Shown here: piece by piece, positions 34,201 to 41,880 of the stretch
How the letters are laid out: the number at the start of each line of letters is the position of its first letter
Position numbering within the stretch: position 1 is the stretch's first letter
Source: an uncultured Gammaproteobacteria bacterium
Lineage (GTDB): Bacteria; Pseudomonadota; Gammaproteobacteria; HK1
DNA length: 64,000 nucleotides
NCBI GenBank assembly: GCA_958295465.1
Contig: OY282353.1
Span: 2,161,001-2,225,000 of the forward strand
Direction of reading: 5' to 3'
Translations under genes and position numbers: made by a program
The notes under the pieces: model-generated
Databases searched by the model: none
What the model was told of the DNA's origin: nothing
Seen by the model: only the letters and a program-made list of their open reading frames with translations

Positions 34201-34775
34201 CCGATGCGCGGGTCGTAGGGCACGACCTTGTAGCCCTGGTAGATGAGGCCCTTGTCCCAGATCTGCCGGAGCAGCCACCACACCGACTCGATGTAGGCGT
34301 TGTCGAGGGTGTAGTAGGCGTCGCGCATGTTCACCCAGAAGCCCATGCGCTCGGTCATCTTCTCCCAGTCGCCGATGTAGCGCATGACCGATTCGCGGCA
34401 GCGGCGGGTGAACTCCGCCACCCCCACCCGGCGCTCGATCTCGGCCTTGTCGAAGATCCCCAGCTCCTTCTCGATCTCGTGCTCGACCGGCAGGCCGTGG
34501 GTGTCCCAGCCCGCCTTGCGGGGGCAGTGGTAGCCCTGCATGTGCTTGAAGCGGGGGAAGACGTCCTTGAAGGTGCGGGCGAGGACGTGGTGGATCCCCG
34601 GCCGCCCGTTCGCGGTGGGCGGCCCCTCGTTCCAGCAGTACAGGGGCCGGCCTTCGCTGCGGCGCTGCGCCTCGTTGAACACGTCGTGCTCGCGCCACAG
34701 GGCGAGCACCTGCTCCTCCAGCGCCACGCCGTCGTAGCGGCTGGGTACGTCTTCGAATCCCGTCGCTCGTCCCAT
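31257..34775 (-). CDS. ileS: isoleucine-tRNA ligase, long (eukaryote-like) type
   Basis: A 1172-residue class I synthetase that charges tRNA-Ile. The HIGH-type motif is GRPGIHHVLA, KMSKS is DGRKMSKSQGN, and the editing domain (WTTTPWTLPSNLAL) is present. The start at 34775 has AGGGAG 8 bases upstream; an ATG two codons earlier is possible. The C-terminal domain contains an odd low-complexity insertion of about 75 residues with repeats of SGGESSDEAAGSEAV, absent from two ileS fragments elsewhere in the window. The sequence is of the type common in actinobacteria and organelle-like lineages, not the E. coli form. A T-box leader precedes it. Confidence 0.95.
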   Translation of the reverse strand: MGRATGFEDVPSRYDGVALEEQVLALWREHDVFNEAQRRSEGRPLYCWNEGPPTANGRPGIHHVLARTFKDVFPRFKHMQGYHCPRKAGWDTHGLPVEHEIEKELGIFDKAEIERRVGVAEFTRRCRESVMRYIGDWEKMTERMGFWVNMRDAYYTLDNAYIESVWWLLRQIWDKGLIYQGYKVVPYDPRIGATLSSHEVALGYKEVEDPSIHVRFPVEGEERTSFLVWTTTPWTLPSNLALAVHPEVDYVYARVKGDGEEGETLILAEALAGSALREDGYTVEKRVKGADLEGMRYVRLFDHLPAEGPICRVWAADFVTVEDGTGIVHCAPAYGEDDIRLCRAKGLPVVHGVGLDGCFVPEVEPVAGKFFKDADPILIALLEERELMYRSERYRHNYPHGWRTGDPLIYYAKHAWYIETSRFRDRMVALNRTINWVPETIRDGRFGNWLANNVDWALSRERFWGTPLPVWTDGEGGFRCIGSVAELESLCGRSLRDVDLHRPAVDEITFIHPDTGRTWRRVPEVIDCWFDSGAMSYAQFHYPFENRERFESRFPADYICEAIDQTRGWFYSLHAIAALVSDSAAYRNCVCLAHIVDKDGRKMSKSQGNIVDPYDVFDHVGADPLRWYLACRIAPEVQKRISVDFVREVASGFINTWWNTYAFFVMYAKLDKVNLGLAIRAASPGRARERLRRELGANHDAVDPGRDVPLAERPEIDRWALALLHRTVVEVTEALEGYDVLAAGKAIESFVDQLSNWYVRRNRRRFWKAAAGRDKQAAYLTLYECLHTANRLMAPIMPFISEAVHQNLVRGVDATACLSVHMSDWPVPDPEARDDALLAEIDAVQRVVGLGRAARNRSGVRVRQPLSRLLVRTPGEGEVAALARFDAQILEELNVKALEMLAPDAELVGYRIKPNLPRLGKRYGKRIPAIRAALANADAGAVAAAVAAGRTFTVDVALPGGGRSGGAGEVVSGTGSSTEAAGGEIFRGGRPSGDAAGSEVVSGGESSDEAAGSEAVSGGESSDEAAGSEAVSGAGSSSAGVAGSEALTFEPEDVLVETTSAEGYACAEEGGWLVGLDTALTEALEREGLARELVRTVQEARKQAGLEVSDRITLRIDGSAEVAAALDAHRDYIMEETLATGWGGADWAPGYSVEHTLGAERWTIGLARVAGR

Positions 34776-34789
34776 CGTCATTGCTCCCT

Positions 34790-34840
34790 GAAAACGACAA
34801 CGCCCCGAGACCCAATGCAGGACGCGCCCTTGCTCGGGGC
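34790..34840 (-). terminator. possible attenuator hairpin in the ileS leader
   Basis: GCCCCGAG (34840-34833) pairs with CTCGGGGC (34809-34802) across a 23-base loop, followed by TTGTCGTTTT. It sits between the T-box and the ileS Shine-Dalgarno. It could be the transcriptional terminator of the riboswitch. I cannot show that its folding excludes the antiterminator. Confidence 0.4.
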
Positions 34841-34879
34841 CCGCTCTCCATTGACTCCCGGGGCGATGGTTCGACCGCT

Positions 34880-35242
34880 TCACAAGCGGGCGAGGTCGCG
34901 GTACCACCCGGTTTCGCCCGCGCCTCGCGGCACGGGTCTCGTGCGGTCACCGCACGCCTCCGCAAAAACATGTCCCCGCGGAAGCGGGGGCAGGGGCGCG
35001 ATGACCCGGCCCGGTGACGGGGGCCGGCCGGCCGAGCCTACTGGGAACGTCCGGAACGATCTTCGGGTCGAAGCGCGCCCCGCTGCCGCGGGGGCGGGCT
35101 GCGAGCGCACAGGCCAGCGAGCGCATCGGACCGGACACCCGTTCGGTCGGCGGCTCCGGGGCGATCTTCACCGGGGGCGCGGCGCGGAGCTTTCACCATC
35201 CTCCGCTCGCTCGAACCCGCGCCGATCCGGCTACTCCTCCCC
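34880..35242 (-). promoter_or_regulatory. T-box riboswitch controlling ileS
   Basis: Read on the minus strand, the leader has the T-box marks in order. GGAGGAGTAGC (35240-35230) begins Stem I. The distal loop segment AGCGGAGGATGGTGAAAGCT (35207-35188) follows. The specifier loop GGTGAAGATCGC has the isoleucine codon ATC at 35165-35163, and GGAGCCGCC comes just after it. The antiterminator box is GGGTGGTACCGCG (34909-34897), whose TGGT pairs with the ACCA end of uncharged tRNA. GCG-ACCT-CGC can form helix A2. Uncharged tRNA-Ile should therefore raise ileS expression. About 250 bases lie between Stem I and the T-box, room for Stems II and III. Confidence 0.88.
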
Positions 35243-35326
35243 TTCACAGCCTTTGTGGCCGCCGGAACCCGGTGGCCGGTCGCGATCATAGCGCCACCGG
35301 ACGGCCAGGCGCCATCGGGAGTCTTG

Positions 35327-35384
35327 TCCAACGAGAGATGAGCCTGAAGGGAGGGTGTGACTCCAACGAGAAGTGAGCCTGTAG
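35327..35384. repeat. two 23-bp direct repeats, likely transposon end
   Basis: TCCAACGAGAGATGAGCCTG (35327-35346) and TCCAACGAGAAGTGAGCCTG (35362-35381), each continuing AAG or TAG, differ at three positions. They sit directly upstream of a truncated transposase gene and are probably transposase-binding repeats at the left end of that element. Confidence 0.5.
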
Positions 35385-35408
35385 CGCGGGGTCCGGGATC
35401 ATCGGAGG

Positions 35409-35715
35409 ATGATCGTGACGCTACAGACCGAACGGGTCCGGACGCTGGACCAGGTGCGTGCCTTCGTCGAGGGCAGCGAGGCGGTGGACCCCCGTACCCG
35501 CTTTCGCGAGCACAAGCTTTCACGGGGGCGGGCTTTTGCGGGGGCGGACCGGGAGTCTGTCTACGAGTTCGTGCGCCGGGCGCTGATGCGGTTGGACTAC
35601 GAGCGGCTCGGCAAGTCGGACAAAGGGCTGGTCAGGCGCTACATGGCGAAGGTGACGGGGTTGTCGAGGACGCAACTGACACGGCTCATAGGCCAGTTGT
35701 CCCGGGTGAGCAGTG
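35409..35715 (+). pseudogene. truncated integrase-type transposase
   Basis: About 100 residues remain. The pattern TLQTERVRTLDQVRAFVEG, YEFVRRALMRLDYERLGKSD, KGLVRRYMAKVTGLSRTQLT is the N-terminal HTH region of a widespread DDE integrase/transposase family of proteobacteria. The match ends near 35710, before the catalytic domain. The frame continues over the MazF-like gene only by chance. A GGAGG is placed 6 bases ahead of an in-frame GTG at 35415. Confidence 0.7.
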
Positions 35716-35756
35716 CCGGGGGCACGTATCGATTCCGGTGTGCGGGCGGAGTACGG

Positions 35757-36131
35757 TCAGCGTTGCAGCGGTTCCAGCGTCGCCGGCACGCTGCCTGCGT
35801 CCATGGCCAGAAAGCGGACGAGGCTGCTCGCGACCGCCTCCGCGTCGCGTGCCGACAACGTGCCGGCCTTGCGGAGAATCAAGGCGTCATCCAGGGTGAA
35901 GAGCTTGAGACGGACCTTGCACGGGACGCCGAGGCCGGCTTCGCGCCACCCTCGGATCGTGACGTCGCTGGGCCATTCGCTCTCCGCCGACGTGATCATG
36001 GCCAGAATCGACTGATCGTGGGCCGCGTTGAAATCCGGCGACGAGATGACCAGGGCCGGACGCCGCCTCACGGCCTGCCGATCGGTGAACGGGAAGGGCA
36101 CGACGACGACGTCGAACGGCTCATAGGTCAC
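35757..36131 (-). CDS. PemK/MazF-family toxin
   Basis: A 124-residue mRNA interferase. The N-terminus FDVVVVPFPFTDRQAVRRRP-type strand-loop (PFPFTD, then RRRPALVIS) is diagnostic of the MazF/PemK fold. The ATG lies inside the end of the antitoxin frame (11-base overlap), which couples translation. MazF enzymes cut mRNA at short motifs; the recognition sequence cannot be predicted here. Confidence 0.9.
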   Translation of the reverse strand: MTYEPFDVVVVPFPFTDRQAVRRRPALVISSPDFNAAHDQSILAMITSAESEWPSDVTIRGWREAGLGVPCKVRLKLFTLDDALILRKAGTLSARDAEAVASSLVRFLAMDAGSVPATLEPLQR

Positions 36132-36345
36132 GCCAGGCTTCCTCGTCCTCCGGCGACGCCCATTCGCTCAGCGCCTCGGAGAGCTCCTGCAGGTGATCGT
36201 CCCGCCCCTCGGCCACCTTGCGGACAACCACGTGATCGCCTTCCGTTTCGAATGCGAGCACGTCGCCCGCGTAGAGACCCGCCGCTTCACGGATGCTCTT
36301 CGGGATCGTCGTCTGCCCGCGCGCCGTGATCTTGGAGAACTTCAT
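36121..36345 (-). CDS. AbrB/MazE-type antitoxin
   Basis: A 74-residue antitoxin beginning MKFSKITARGQTTIPKSIRE, the AbrB swapped-hairpin DNA-binding domain, followed by YAGDVLAFE. An acidic tail (WASPEDEEAW) should bind the MazF-like toxin. Start at 36345 chosen over an ATG 10 codons upstream because the domain starts there. The gap 36376-36697 upstream shows no gene. Confidence 0.88.
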   Translation of the reverse strand: MKFSKITARGQTTIPKSIREAAGLYAGDVLAFETEGDHVVVRKVAEGRDDHLQELSEALSEWASPEDEEAWRDL

Positions 36346-36697
36346 TGCCCCGGTATCCCGCGACTCGGCACACAATGCGGATCAGGAACGCCTGCAGCCC
36401 TTTCCTGCTCGAACCCGGCGGCCCGGATTTCATGCCATGGATGCATTCCCGCACCCAAACCGGAGTCGCCGGAACGACGCTTTCCGGACCCCCACGGCCC
36501 GCATTCGCGGACCCAAGGCCCGCCGGAACGACACGAACCGCGCGGGACGCCACGTCGTCCCGCCAATCCTGCCAAGAGGTCCGCCCCCGTGAAGCCCGTG
36601 CCCGCAAGAGAGGGACGCGGAAGCCGGCAAGAGGGCGGGAATCCACACGTCACGAACGATTCTCGGTCATCTTGCACAGGACGTCACGGAGCAGGCG

Positions 36698-37834
36698 CTA
36701 AACGCCGATACGCGCGCCGCCCGAAACGCGCCAATTCTCGTCCGCGACCGCCACCTCACGCTCCGATCCGTCCGGGAGCGTCACCCGAAGCGCGCCCGGC
36801 TCCCGCTTCGTCGCGACCATCGCGAGGGCGACGTTGCGTTCGAGCCGCGGCGAGTACGCCGCGCTCGTGACGTATCCGGCGGCACGGCCGGCGGCGTGCA
36901 GCGGCAGGAACGCCATGTTCGGCTCGATCCGCTCGCCGCCGATGACCACACGTTCCAGCCGTCGGGCCGGCGCTCTGCCCCGCCGTGCCGCGAGCGCGTC
37001 GCGCGCAAGGTACTCGGCCGGCTTGTCGAGATCGCAGAACGCATCGAGCCCGGCCTCGAAGGGGTCGTGTTCGAGGGTCACGTCGGTTCCATACGAGATC
37101 AGCCGGCTCTCGATGCGTTCGATGAGGTTCGGGGACCCGGGACGGATTCCGTACCGCGCGCCCGCGTCCCGGATCCGATCCCAGAGCGCACCCCCGAGAG
37201 AACCGTCCCGGAGGTAGATCTCGAACCCGCCCTGCTTGCTCCAGCCCGAACGCGCGACCACCACGGGGATGCCGTCGATCTCGGTCTCCCGGAACCGGAA
37301 GAAGCGCAGTGCCCGCGTCCAGGCGCCGAAGGCGGCCTCCGCCACGTCGCCCGCCAGCGGCCCCTGCAATGCGAGCGGCGAGACGTCCGGCTCGCTCACG
37401 GTGACGTCGAAGCCCCGCCCGGCCGCGAGGCCCTTCGCCCAGAGCAGCACGTCGGAGTCCGCGACGGAAACCCAGAAATGGTCTTCGGCCAATCGGAGGA
37501 TCAGCGGGTCGTTGACGATCCCCCCGTTCTCGTCGGCGAGGGGCGCGTACTTGCACTGGCCGACCGCGCACCGTCCGACGTCGCGCGGGGTCATCCACTC
37601 GACCAGCGCGAGCGCATCCCGCCCGCGGATCTCGACCTGCCGCTCCCCCGCGACGTCCCAGAGCTGGACCCGCTCGGTGAGATGCCGGTAGTCCGCCTCC
37701 AGCGACTCGTACACCGTCGGCAGCAGCATGTGGTTGTAGACGGTGAACGCCTGCACCCCCGCCGCGAGCACGCGGTCGTGGAACGGGGTCGAGCGCAGCC
37801 GGGGAGAGACGGAGAGGGTGAAGGGAGGGGGCAT
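36698..37834 (-). CDS. GcvT-fold aminomethyltransferase, DmdA-like
   Basis: A 378-residue folate-binding enzyme of the GcvT/DmdA superfamily. The segments VYNHMLLPTVYESLEADYRH, QLWDVAGERQVEI, CKYAPLADENGGIVNDP and SKQGGFEIYL match the group around dimethylsulfoniopropionate demethylase, which moves a methyl group from DMSP to tetrahydrofolate. Not all members use DMSP, so the substrate remains open. The first 17 codons are duplicated at 53629-53678, with the same upstream DNA. Confidence 0.72.
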   Translation of the reverse strand: MPPPFTLSVSPRLRSTPFHDRVLAAGVQAFTVYNHMLLPTVYESLEADYRHLTERVQLWDVAGERQVEIRGRDALALVEWMTPRDVGRCAVGQCKYAPLADENGGIVNDPLILRLAEDHFWVSVADSDVLLWAKGLAAGRGFDVTVSEPDVSPLALQGPLAGDVAEAAFGAWTRALRFFRFRETEIDGIPVVVARSGWSKQGGFEIYLRDGSLGGALWDRIRDAGARYGIRPGSPNLIERIESRLISYGTDVTLEHDPFEAGLDAFCDLDKPAEYLARDALAARRGRAPARRLERVVIGGERIEPNMAFLPLHAAGRAAGYVTSAAYSPRLERNVALAMVATKREPGALRVTLPDGSEREVAVADENWRVSGGARIGV

Positions 37835-38256
37835 TCGGAGTCCTCGTGATGGAACAAGACTGTTTCCCGCCCGTCAACGGCGTTGGCCGAAGGGCGACCG
37901 CCCCAGGAGTCGCCCTCCGCATGATTTCACGATTCGGTGTTCCGGTCGTTCCGGCGATTCGGGCATCCAGGGCAAAACCATCTGGAAATATACCGGCATC
38001 GGTCCGTCGCGTGGTCCTGTGGCGTTCGATTCGGTTGCGGCTCCAGCCGGGAGACGTGCTGGTGTTCTCGTCCCGGGTGATCCGGTGACGATCGATTCAG
38101 TGGCGACCCCTACCGCGCCGAATGGACACCCGGATGATGACGGCGCAGACTCGGGACGAGCGGCCGGCGGTGAACGGCCCTCGACCTCCCACTCCACCCC
38201 GAAGAGACGTATCCGCCATGAACGACCCCGCCGCCATGCACATCGGGCCGCTCGGG
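37785..38256. repeat. island-flanking direct repeat, left copy
   Basis: This 472-base segment covers the first codons of the DmdA-like gene, its upstream DNA and the first 13 codons of the Uma2-type gene. It recurs at 53629-54096 in the same orientation with roughly a dozen substitutions and a 2-base indel by eye. The 15.4 kb between them is the ATPase/TOPRIM and peptide-cluster island. Confidence 0.9.
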
Positions 38257-38466
38257 AGCGCGCCGCGCAAGCTCGACGCCTCGGAAGTGCTGGAAGGGCT
38301 GGAAGGGCTCACGCCGGACGACGTATGCGAGGCGGTGGACAGGGTGCGGTTCAGCCAGACCCACGATGAGCGGGCAAAGGCGGTGACCCGGATCGTTCGC
38401 CGGCGGCAGCACGCCAGCGCGCAGGTGCGCGAGGAGGAGGCGCCGTGCCGTTTGCGTCCTGCTTGA
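38218..38466 (+). CDS. Uma2-type gene with the middle deleted (82-residue remnant)
   Basis: The frame joins the first 13 residues of the Uma2 protein at 54059-54811 (MNDPAAMHIGPLG) directly to its last 65 or so ([14 protein letters not shown] onward). About 170 residues, including the whole nuclease core, are missing. The join falls at GGGAGC/GGCAGC microhomology and keeps the reading frame. It cannot be a nuclease. A stable product is possible but not indicated. The following 38467-38687 holds no gene. Confidence 0.7.
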   Translation: MNDPAAMHIGPLGSAPRKLDASEVLEGLEGLTPDDVCEAVDRVRFSQTHDERAKAVTRIVRRRQHASAQVREEEAPCRLRPA

Positions 38467-38687
38467 CCAGGGAATGGTCCGGCGCCCCAAGATGCCCATG
38501 ATCCTGATCACCCTCCGGCACAAAACACCGTCATGCTGACGGGATTCGGGTTGAACGGCGTACCGGAGCTCACCTAGCATCGCAGTCACGGACCAGGACC
38601 CGCCGGCTCCGGGCAGCGGTATGCGACGTCATCGGGTTCCGGAATCACACCCCACTACCGTGCAGTCCTGGAGTTGAAGGAAAGCCG

Positions 38688-39797
38688 ATGCTGCAAAGAC
38701 TATATGTCGACAACTACAAGTGCCTGGTCAATTTTGACCTGCGCCTTCAGGAGCTCTCGCTACTGCTCGGGCCGAACGGCGTGGGGAAGACCTCCGTGCT
38801 CGACGTCGTTTTCGCACTACACCGCCTTCTCAGGGGGAGAGCCAGGATTACCGATGCCGATACGTTCCCCACGCATACGTTGACTCGTTGGCAGAAACGG
38901 GATCTTCAAGTTTTCAAAATCGACGTTCTGCTGAAGGCCGGCCTTTTCAGCTATCGGCTCGACGTGGAACATGATCGATCGACTCGGCGCGCTCGTATCG
39001 TCACCGAGAAGCTGTCTCATGACGGACGGCCCCTGTTTCACTGCGCTATGGGAGAGGTACAACTCTATCGCGACGACTACTCTGAAGGCCCACATTACAC
39101 CGCCGATTGGTCGGAATCCGCGCTTGCCCGGGTCGCCCCCCCGGAGAGATACCGACGTCTTACGCAGTTTCTGGACTTCATCAGAAAAGTCATGGTGTGC
39201 AGCTTTTATCCCCCGAGCTTTCATACCGAGTCGAGGAACGAGGATCCACTCCTTCAGCGCGACACCCGGAATTTCGCTGACTGGTACCGGCACGTGGTCC
39301 AGGAGCGCCCGGATCTGCACTCGGAGTTTACGAATGCGTTGCAAGAGATCATTCACGGCTTTCGCGGAATCCGGCTGGAAAAGGTCGGCCAGGAAACGCG
39401 GGCCCTCATGGTCGTATTCGACGAGGACGGCGAACGGTACGAGTTGCGATTCGGTGAGCTCTCCGATGGACAACGGGCACTCATCGCGTTGTATGCCATG
39501 ATTCATCTGACCGCGGACCAGGGCTATACGCTCTTCCTCGACGAGCCCGACAACTATGTAGCGCTTCCGGAGATTCAGCCCTGGCTCCGGGAGCTCGAAG
39601 GCGCCTGTGGAGAGGTGGTGTCCCAAGCCGTGATCAGCTCCCACCATCCGGAATTGATCGACTATCTGGGTTGTGAGAACAGCTACACGCTTCAGCGGGA
39701 GAAGTCAGGGGTCGTGACGGTGCGCAAACCAGAGGCCAGTCCGTCCGAGCCCGGACTCAAGCGTTCCGAGTTGATCGCCAGGGGATGGGATACGTGA
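38688..39797 (+). CDS. AAA ATPase of the OLD/SMC-like type
   Basis: A 369-residue ABC-type ATPase. It has MLQRLYVDNYKCLVNFDLRL at the start, Walker A GPNGVGKTSVLD, the signature-like ELSDGQRALIALY, Walker B YTLFLDEPDNYVAL, and the H-loop ISSHHPELID. Such ATPases partner with nucleases in OLD, Gabija, PARIS and retron defence systems. Its stop codon overlaps the start region of a TOPRIM-like gene, so the two form a module. No coiled-coil insertion of SMC length is present. Confidence 0.85.
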   Translation: MLQRLYVDNYKCLVNFDLRLQELSLLLGPNGVGKTSVLDVVFALHRLLRGRARITDADTFPTHTLTRWQKRDLQVFKIDVLLKAGLFSYRLDVEHDRSTRRARIVTEKLSHDGRPLFHCAMGEVQLYRDDYSEGPHYTADWSESALARVAPPERYRRLTQFLDFIRKVMVCSFYPPSFHTESRNEDPLLQRDTRNFADWYRHVVQERPDLHSEFTNALQEIIHGFRGIRLEKVGQETRALMVVFDEDGERYELRFGELSDGQRALIALYAMIHLTADQGYTLFLDEPDNYVALPEIQPWLRELEGACGEVVSQAVISSHHPELIDYLGCENSYTLQREKSGVVTVRKPEASPSEPGLKRSELIARGWDT

Positions 39798-40354
39798 GCA
39801 GGGAAGTGCAGATTGTCCTGTTGTGCGAAGACGGGCAGCATCAAGCCTTCGTGGAACGATTCCTCGAGTCGACGGGACGGCTGACGCGCAAGGCGAAGCG
39901 CCGACTCAGGGTCGAAAAGGCATCGCAAGGGCGGGGCGCTGCCGAGCAGTTCGTTCGTGAGCGGTTTCCCAGGGAACTCGCGGCATACCGCAGCCAGAGA
40001 AACCGCGTATCCGTGGCGCTCGTCGTCATGCTGGACGGCGATGCCGCGGGGGTCGACGGACGCCTCGCCGAACTCGATGCCGCGTGTGAGAGGCAGGGAA
40101 TCCCCATCAGACGATCCGATGAAGACGTCTTCGTGTTCGTACCCACGTGGCGGATCGAGTCATGGTTGGCTTGGCTCGGCAGCGAAACCGAAACCATCGA
40201 CGAAGAAAGACGCGACTACCCTCGCCTGCCAAGAGAGCGGGACTGCCAGCCGCACGCAAGGGCGCTCGCTGCCATGTGCCAAAACCGGCAGCTCCGGGCT
40301 CCCGTCCCTCCCTCGCTGGACGCGGCCTGCATGGAGTACGGCCGCTGGAGTTGA
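39785..40354 (+). CDS. TOPRIM-like protein paired with the AAA ATPase
   Basis: The 189-residue protein begins EVQIVLLCEDGQHQAFVERF, where the E in CEDG is placed like the TOPRIM glutamate, and continues with ALVVMLDGDAAGVDG, a D-x-D motif in a TOPRIM-like strand. FVPTWRIESWLAWL is a further conserved-looking segment. The 13-base overlap with the ATPase gene supports a two-component system like ATPase-TOPRIM defence pairs. It is not clearly DUF4435 (AriB). ATG at 39785 is used; GTG at 39794 would give a GTGA overlap. The gap 40355-40582 holds no gene. Confidence 0.65.
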   Translation: MGYVSREVQIVLLCEDGQHQAFVERFLESTGRLTRKAKRRLRVEKASQGRGAAEQFVRERFPRELAAYRSQRNRVSVALVVMLDGDAAGVDGRLAELDAACERQGIPIRRSDEDVFVFVPTWRIESWLAWLGSETETIDEERRDYPRLPRERDCQPHARALAAMCQNRQLRAPVPPSLDAACMEYGRWS

Positions 40355-40582
40355 AGTGAACCCGATTGTTGCGTAAACGTGCGACAAATATAGTCAAGCG
40401 ACGGTGTTCAGTGTTGCGAGAGCATGCCGGAACTCTCTTTCGAGCCTTTCGTTGCTGTTCATGGAGGGGGCCAAACGGTTCAGTTTCCGGGCCGCTCCGG
40501 CGGTCAGGGCATCCAGGGCATGGTTGTCAAAAACCTGCCTCACGGTCCATGAACTCGTAGCCGAATGCCCGCTGGCCGCTCG

Positions 40583-41479
40583 TCATCCGCCCGCCGCAGG
40601 GGAAACGTGGCCGCTCAAGACGAAGCGCCCCGCCCCGAAATCTTCGGAATCGCACTCCACGGGCGTCACCTGGTGCCAGTTTTCGCTCATGAAGAAGACG
40701 ATGCCCCCGCGAAACGGCTCGATGCGCGAGAAAGCAGGGACCGGATGCCCTCCCCTTTGGTTGGAATCGTAGAGAAGAAGGTCCCCGCCGGAGAAACGCC
40801 TGGGTTCAGGATGGAAAAAACAGATGAAGCTCAGCGCTCGGTCACGAAAGGGACCACCTCTACTGTCGCGGTGGATGGTATAGAAACCGCCCGCTGGATA
40901 CACCCGCATATTCATTTCAATGTGATATCGACCGAGATCCTCCAGGCGCAGGCGCGCCACGATCTCCGGAATCACCTGTTCAATCCTCGGCAAAAACCCG
41001 AGCCTGACGTCCCGCCGTGCGCGTGGTTTCAGCTCCAGGGTGATTCGTGCCTTCGGCTTCACGCGGCCGACTTCCTCCGCATTGTCCCCCACTCTTGCGG
41101 CGCCGAAGTGCTCGCGCCGAGCCAGCGCCAGTGCGAACAGGCGGTCGCACTCCTGCGTGGTCAGGAAATCCTTCATCCGCACGAACGGGGCGGGATGGGT
41201 GCCGTGGGGCGGCGTCTCCGGCAACCCGCGGCCGTCCAGCAGCGCACTCAACCAGGACGCTTTCAGCCGATCGGGGCCGGACTCGCTCAGGCGCTGGTAC
41301 AGATCTCTCGCGGCGTCGAGGTTTCCCTGCATTCGATGGATGTCGCCAAGCCTCCACAGCGCCTGGCCGTTGCGGACACCCGCCGCCAGCGCCCTTTGCG
41401 CGGTGCACTCGGCCTTGTCGAGCACCCCGCCCGGGGCCAGCAGCCCGGGCGCCAACCGGCTGAATTTCGACTCCGGCAT
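40583..41479 (-). CDS. TPR plus 2OG-Fe(II) oxygenase
   Basis: A 298-residue protein. Residues 15-65 form TPR-like helices (ALAAGVRNGQALWRLGDIH and the next helix). The C-terminal double-stranded beta-helix carries the iron triad His203-x-Asp205 (HRDSRGG) and His269 (ENWHQVTP), with Arg285 for 2-oxoglutarate. It resembles prolyl-4-hydroxylase-type enzymes. It is the last gene of the peptide cluster, so it may hydroxylate the precursor peptides; that is inference. A truncated copy is fused to a PqqD fragment at 47325-47570. Confidence 0.82.
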   Translation of the reverse strand: MPESKFSRLAPGLLAPGGVLDKAECTAQRALAAGVRNGQALWRLGDIHRMQGNLDAARDLYQRLSESGPDRLKASWLSALLDGRGLPETPPHGTHPAPFVRMKDFLTTQECDRLFALALARREHFGAARVGDNAEEVGRVKPKARITLELKPRARRDVRLGFLPRIEQVIPEIVARLRLEDLGRYHIEMNMRVYPAGGFYTIHRDSRGGPFRDRALSFICFFHPEPRRFSGGDLLLYDSNQRGGHPVPAFSRIEPFRGGIVFFMSENWHQVTPVECDSEDFGAGRFVLSGHVSPAAGG

Positions 41480-41528
41480 CGCCGCCCCCAATCCGGCCCG
41501 GTCACGACCTTCCGCCGACCGCTACAGC

Positions 41529-41681
41529 TTACGAGGGCGGTTCATGATCTACGGTTTCCTGGGGGGCGGTGGGGTTCTTTGCCCCCTCGACATCCTGCAG
41601 GTCAATGCCCAACCGCATCAAGCGGGGCTCCGTCCAAGCCTTGCGCTCGTCGAGGGGATCCATTTGGTTCTCGTTGCTCAT
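41529..41681 (-). CDS. RiPP precursor peptide A1, lasso-like leader
   Basis: A 50-residue peptide: a polar N-terminus, then WTEPRLMRLG, which fits the lasso leader pattern (aromatic)-x-x-P-x-L-x-x-x-G bound by PqqD-type proteins, then DLQDVEGAKN and a variable tail PTAPQETVDHEPPS. Two further copies (A2, A3) keep the first 35 residues and diverge after them. An AGGAAG sequence precedes the ATG. If it were a lasso core beginning at the glycine of VEG, the first acidic residue would be at position 10, longer than usual rings. Confidence 0.65.
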   Translation of the reverse strand: MSNENQMDPLDERKAWTEPRLMRLGIDLQDVEGAKNPTAPQETVDHEPPS

Positions 41682-41880
41682 CGGCTTTTTCTTCCTGTTG
41701 CTTCCAGATCCCAAGCCCTCAACCGTCCGCTGAAACGGGGCAGCTCCATCTAGCCGGAAAGGATGCTACCACGCCTCCGCCAATTGCTGCCAATCCGGCC
41801 CGGTCACGGCCTTCCGCCGACCGCTGCAGCTTACGATTCCGCATGATCCAAGCCATCACTCCTGGGGTTAAAGTTCTTGG

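Noticed and set aside
32313-35291. Long plus-strand frame opposite ileS
   Set aside because: The high GC content keeps antisense frames open. IleRS motifs on the minus strand decide the strand, and the T-box lies in the same region.
36376-36697. Small frames in the gap beside the MazEF-like pair
   Set aside because: They overlap one another on both strands, have no start signal and no recognisable family.
38688-40354. PARIS (AriA-AriB) assignment
   Set aside because: The second protein is short and does not show a pattern that I can assign to DUF4435, so I keep only ATPase plus TOPRIM-like.
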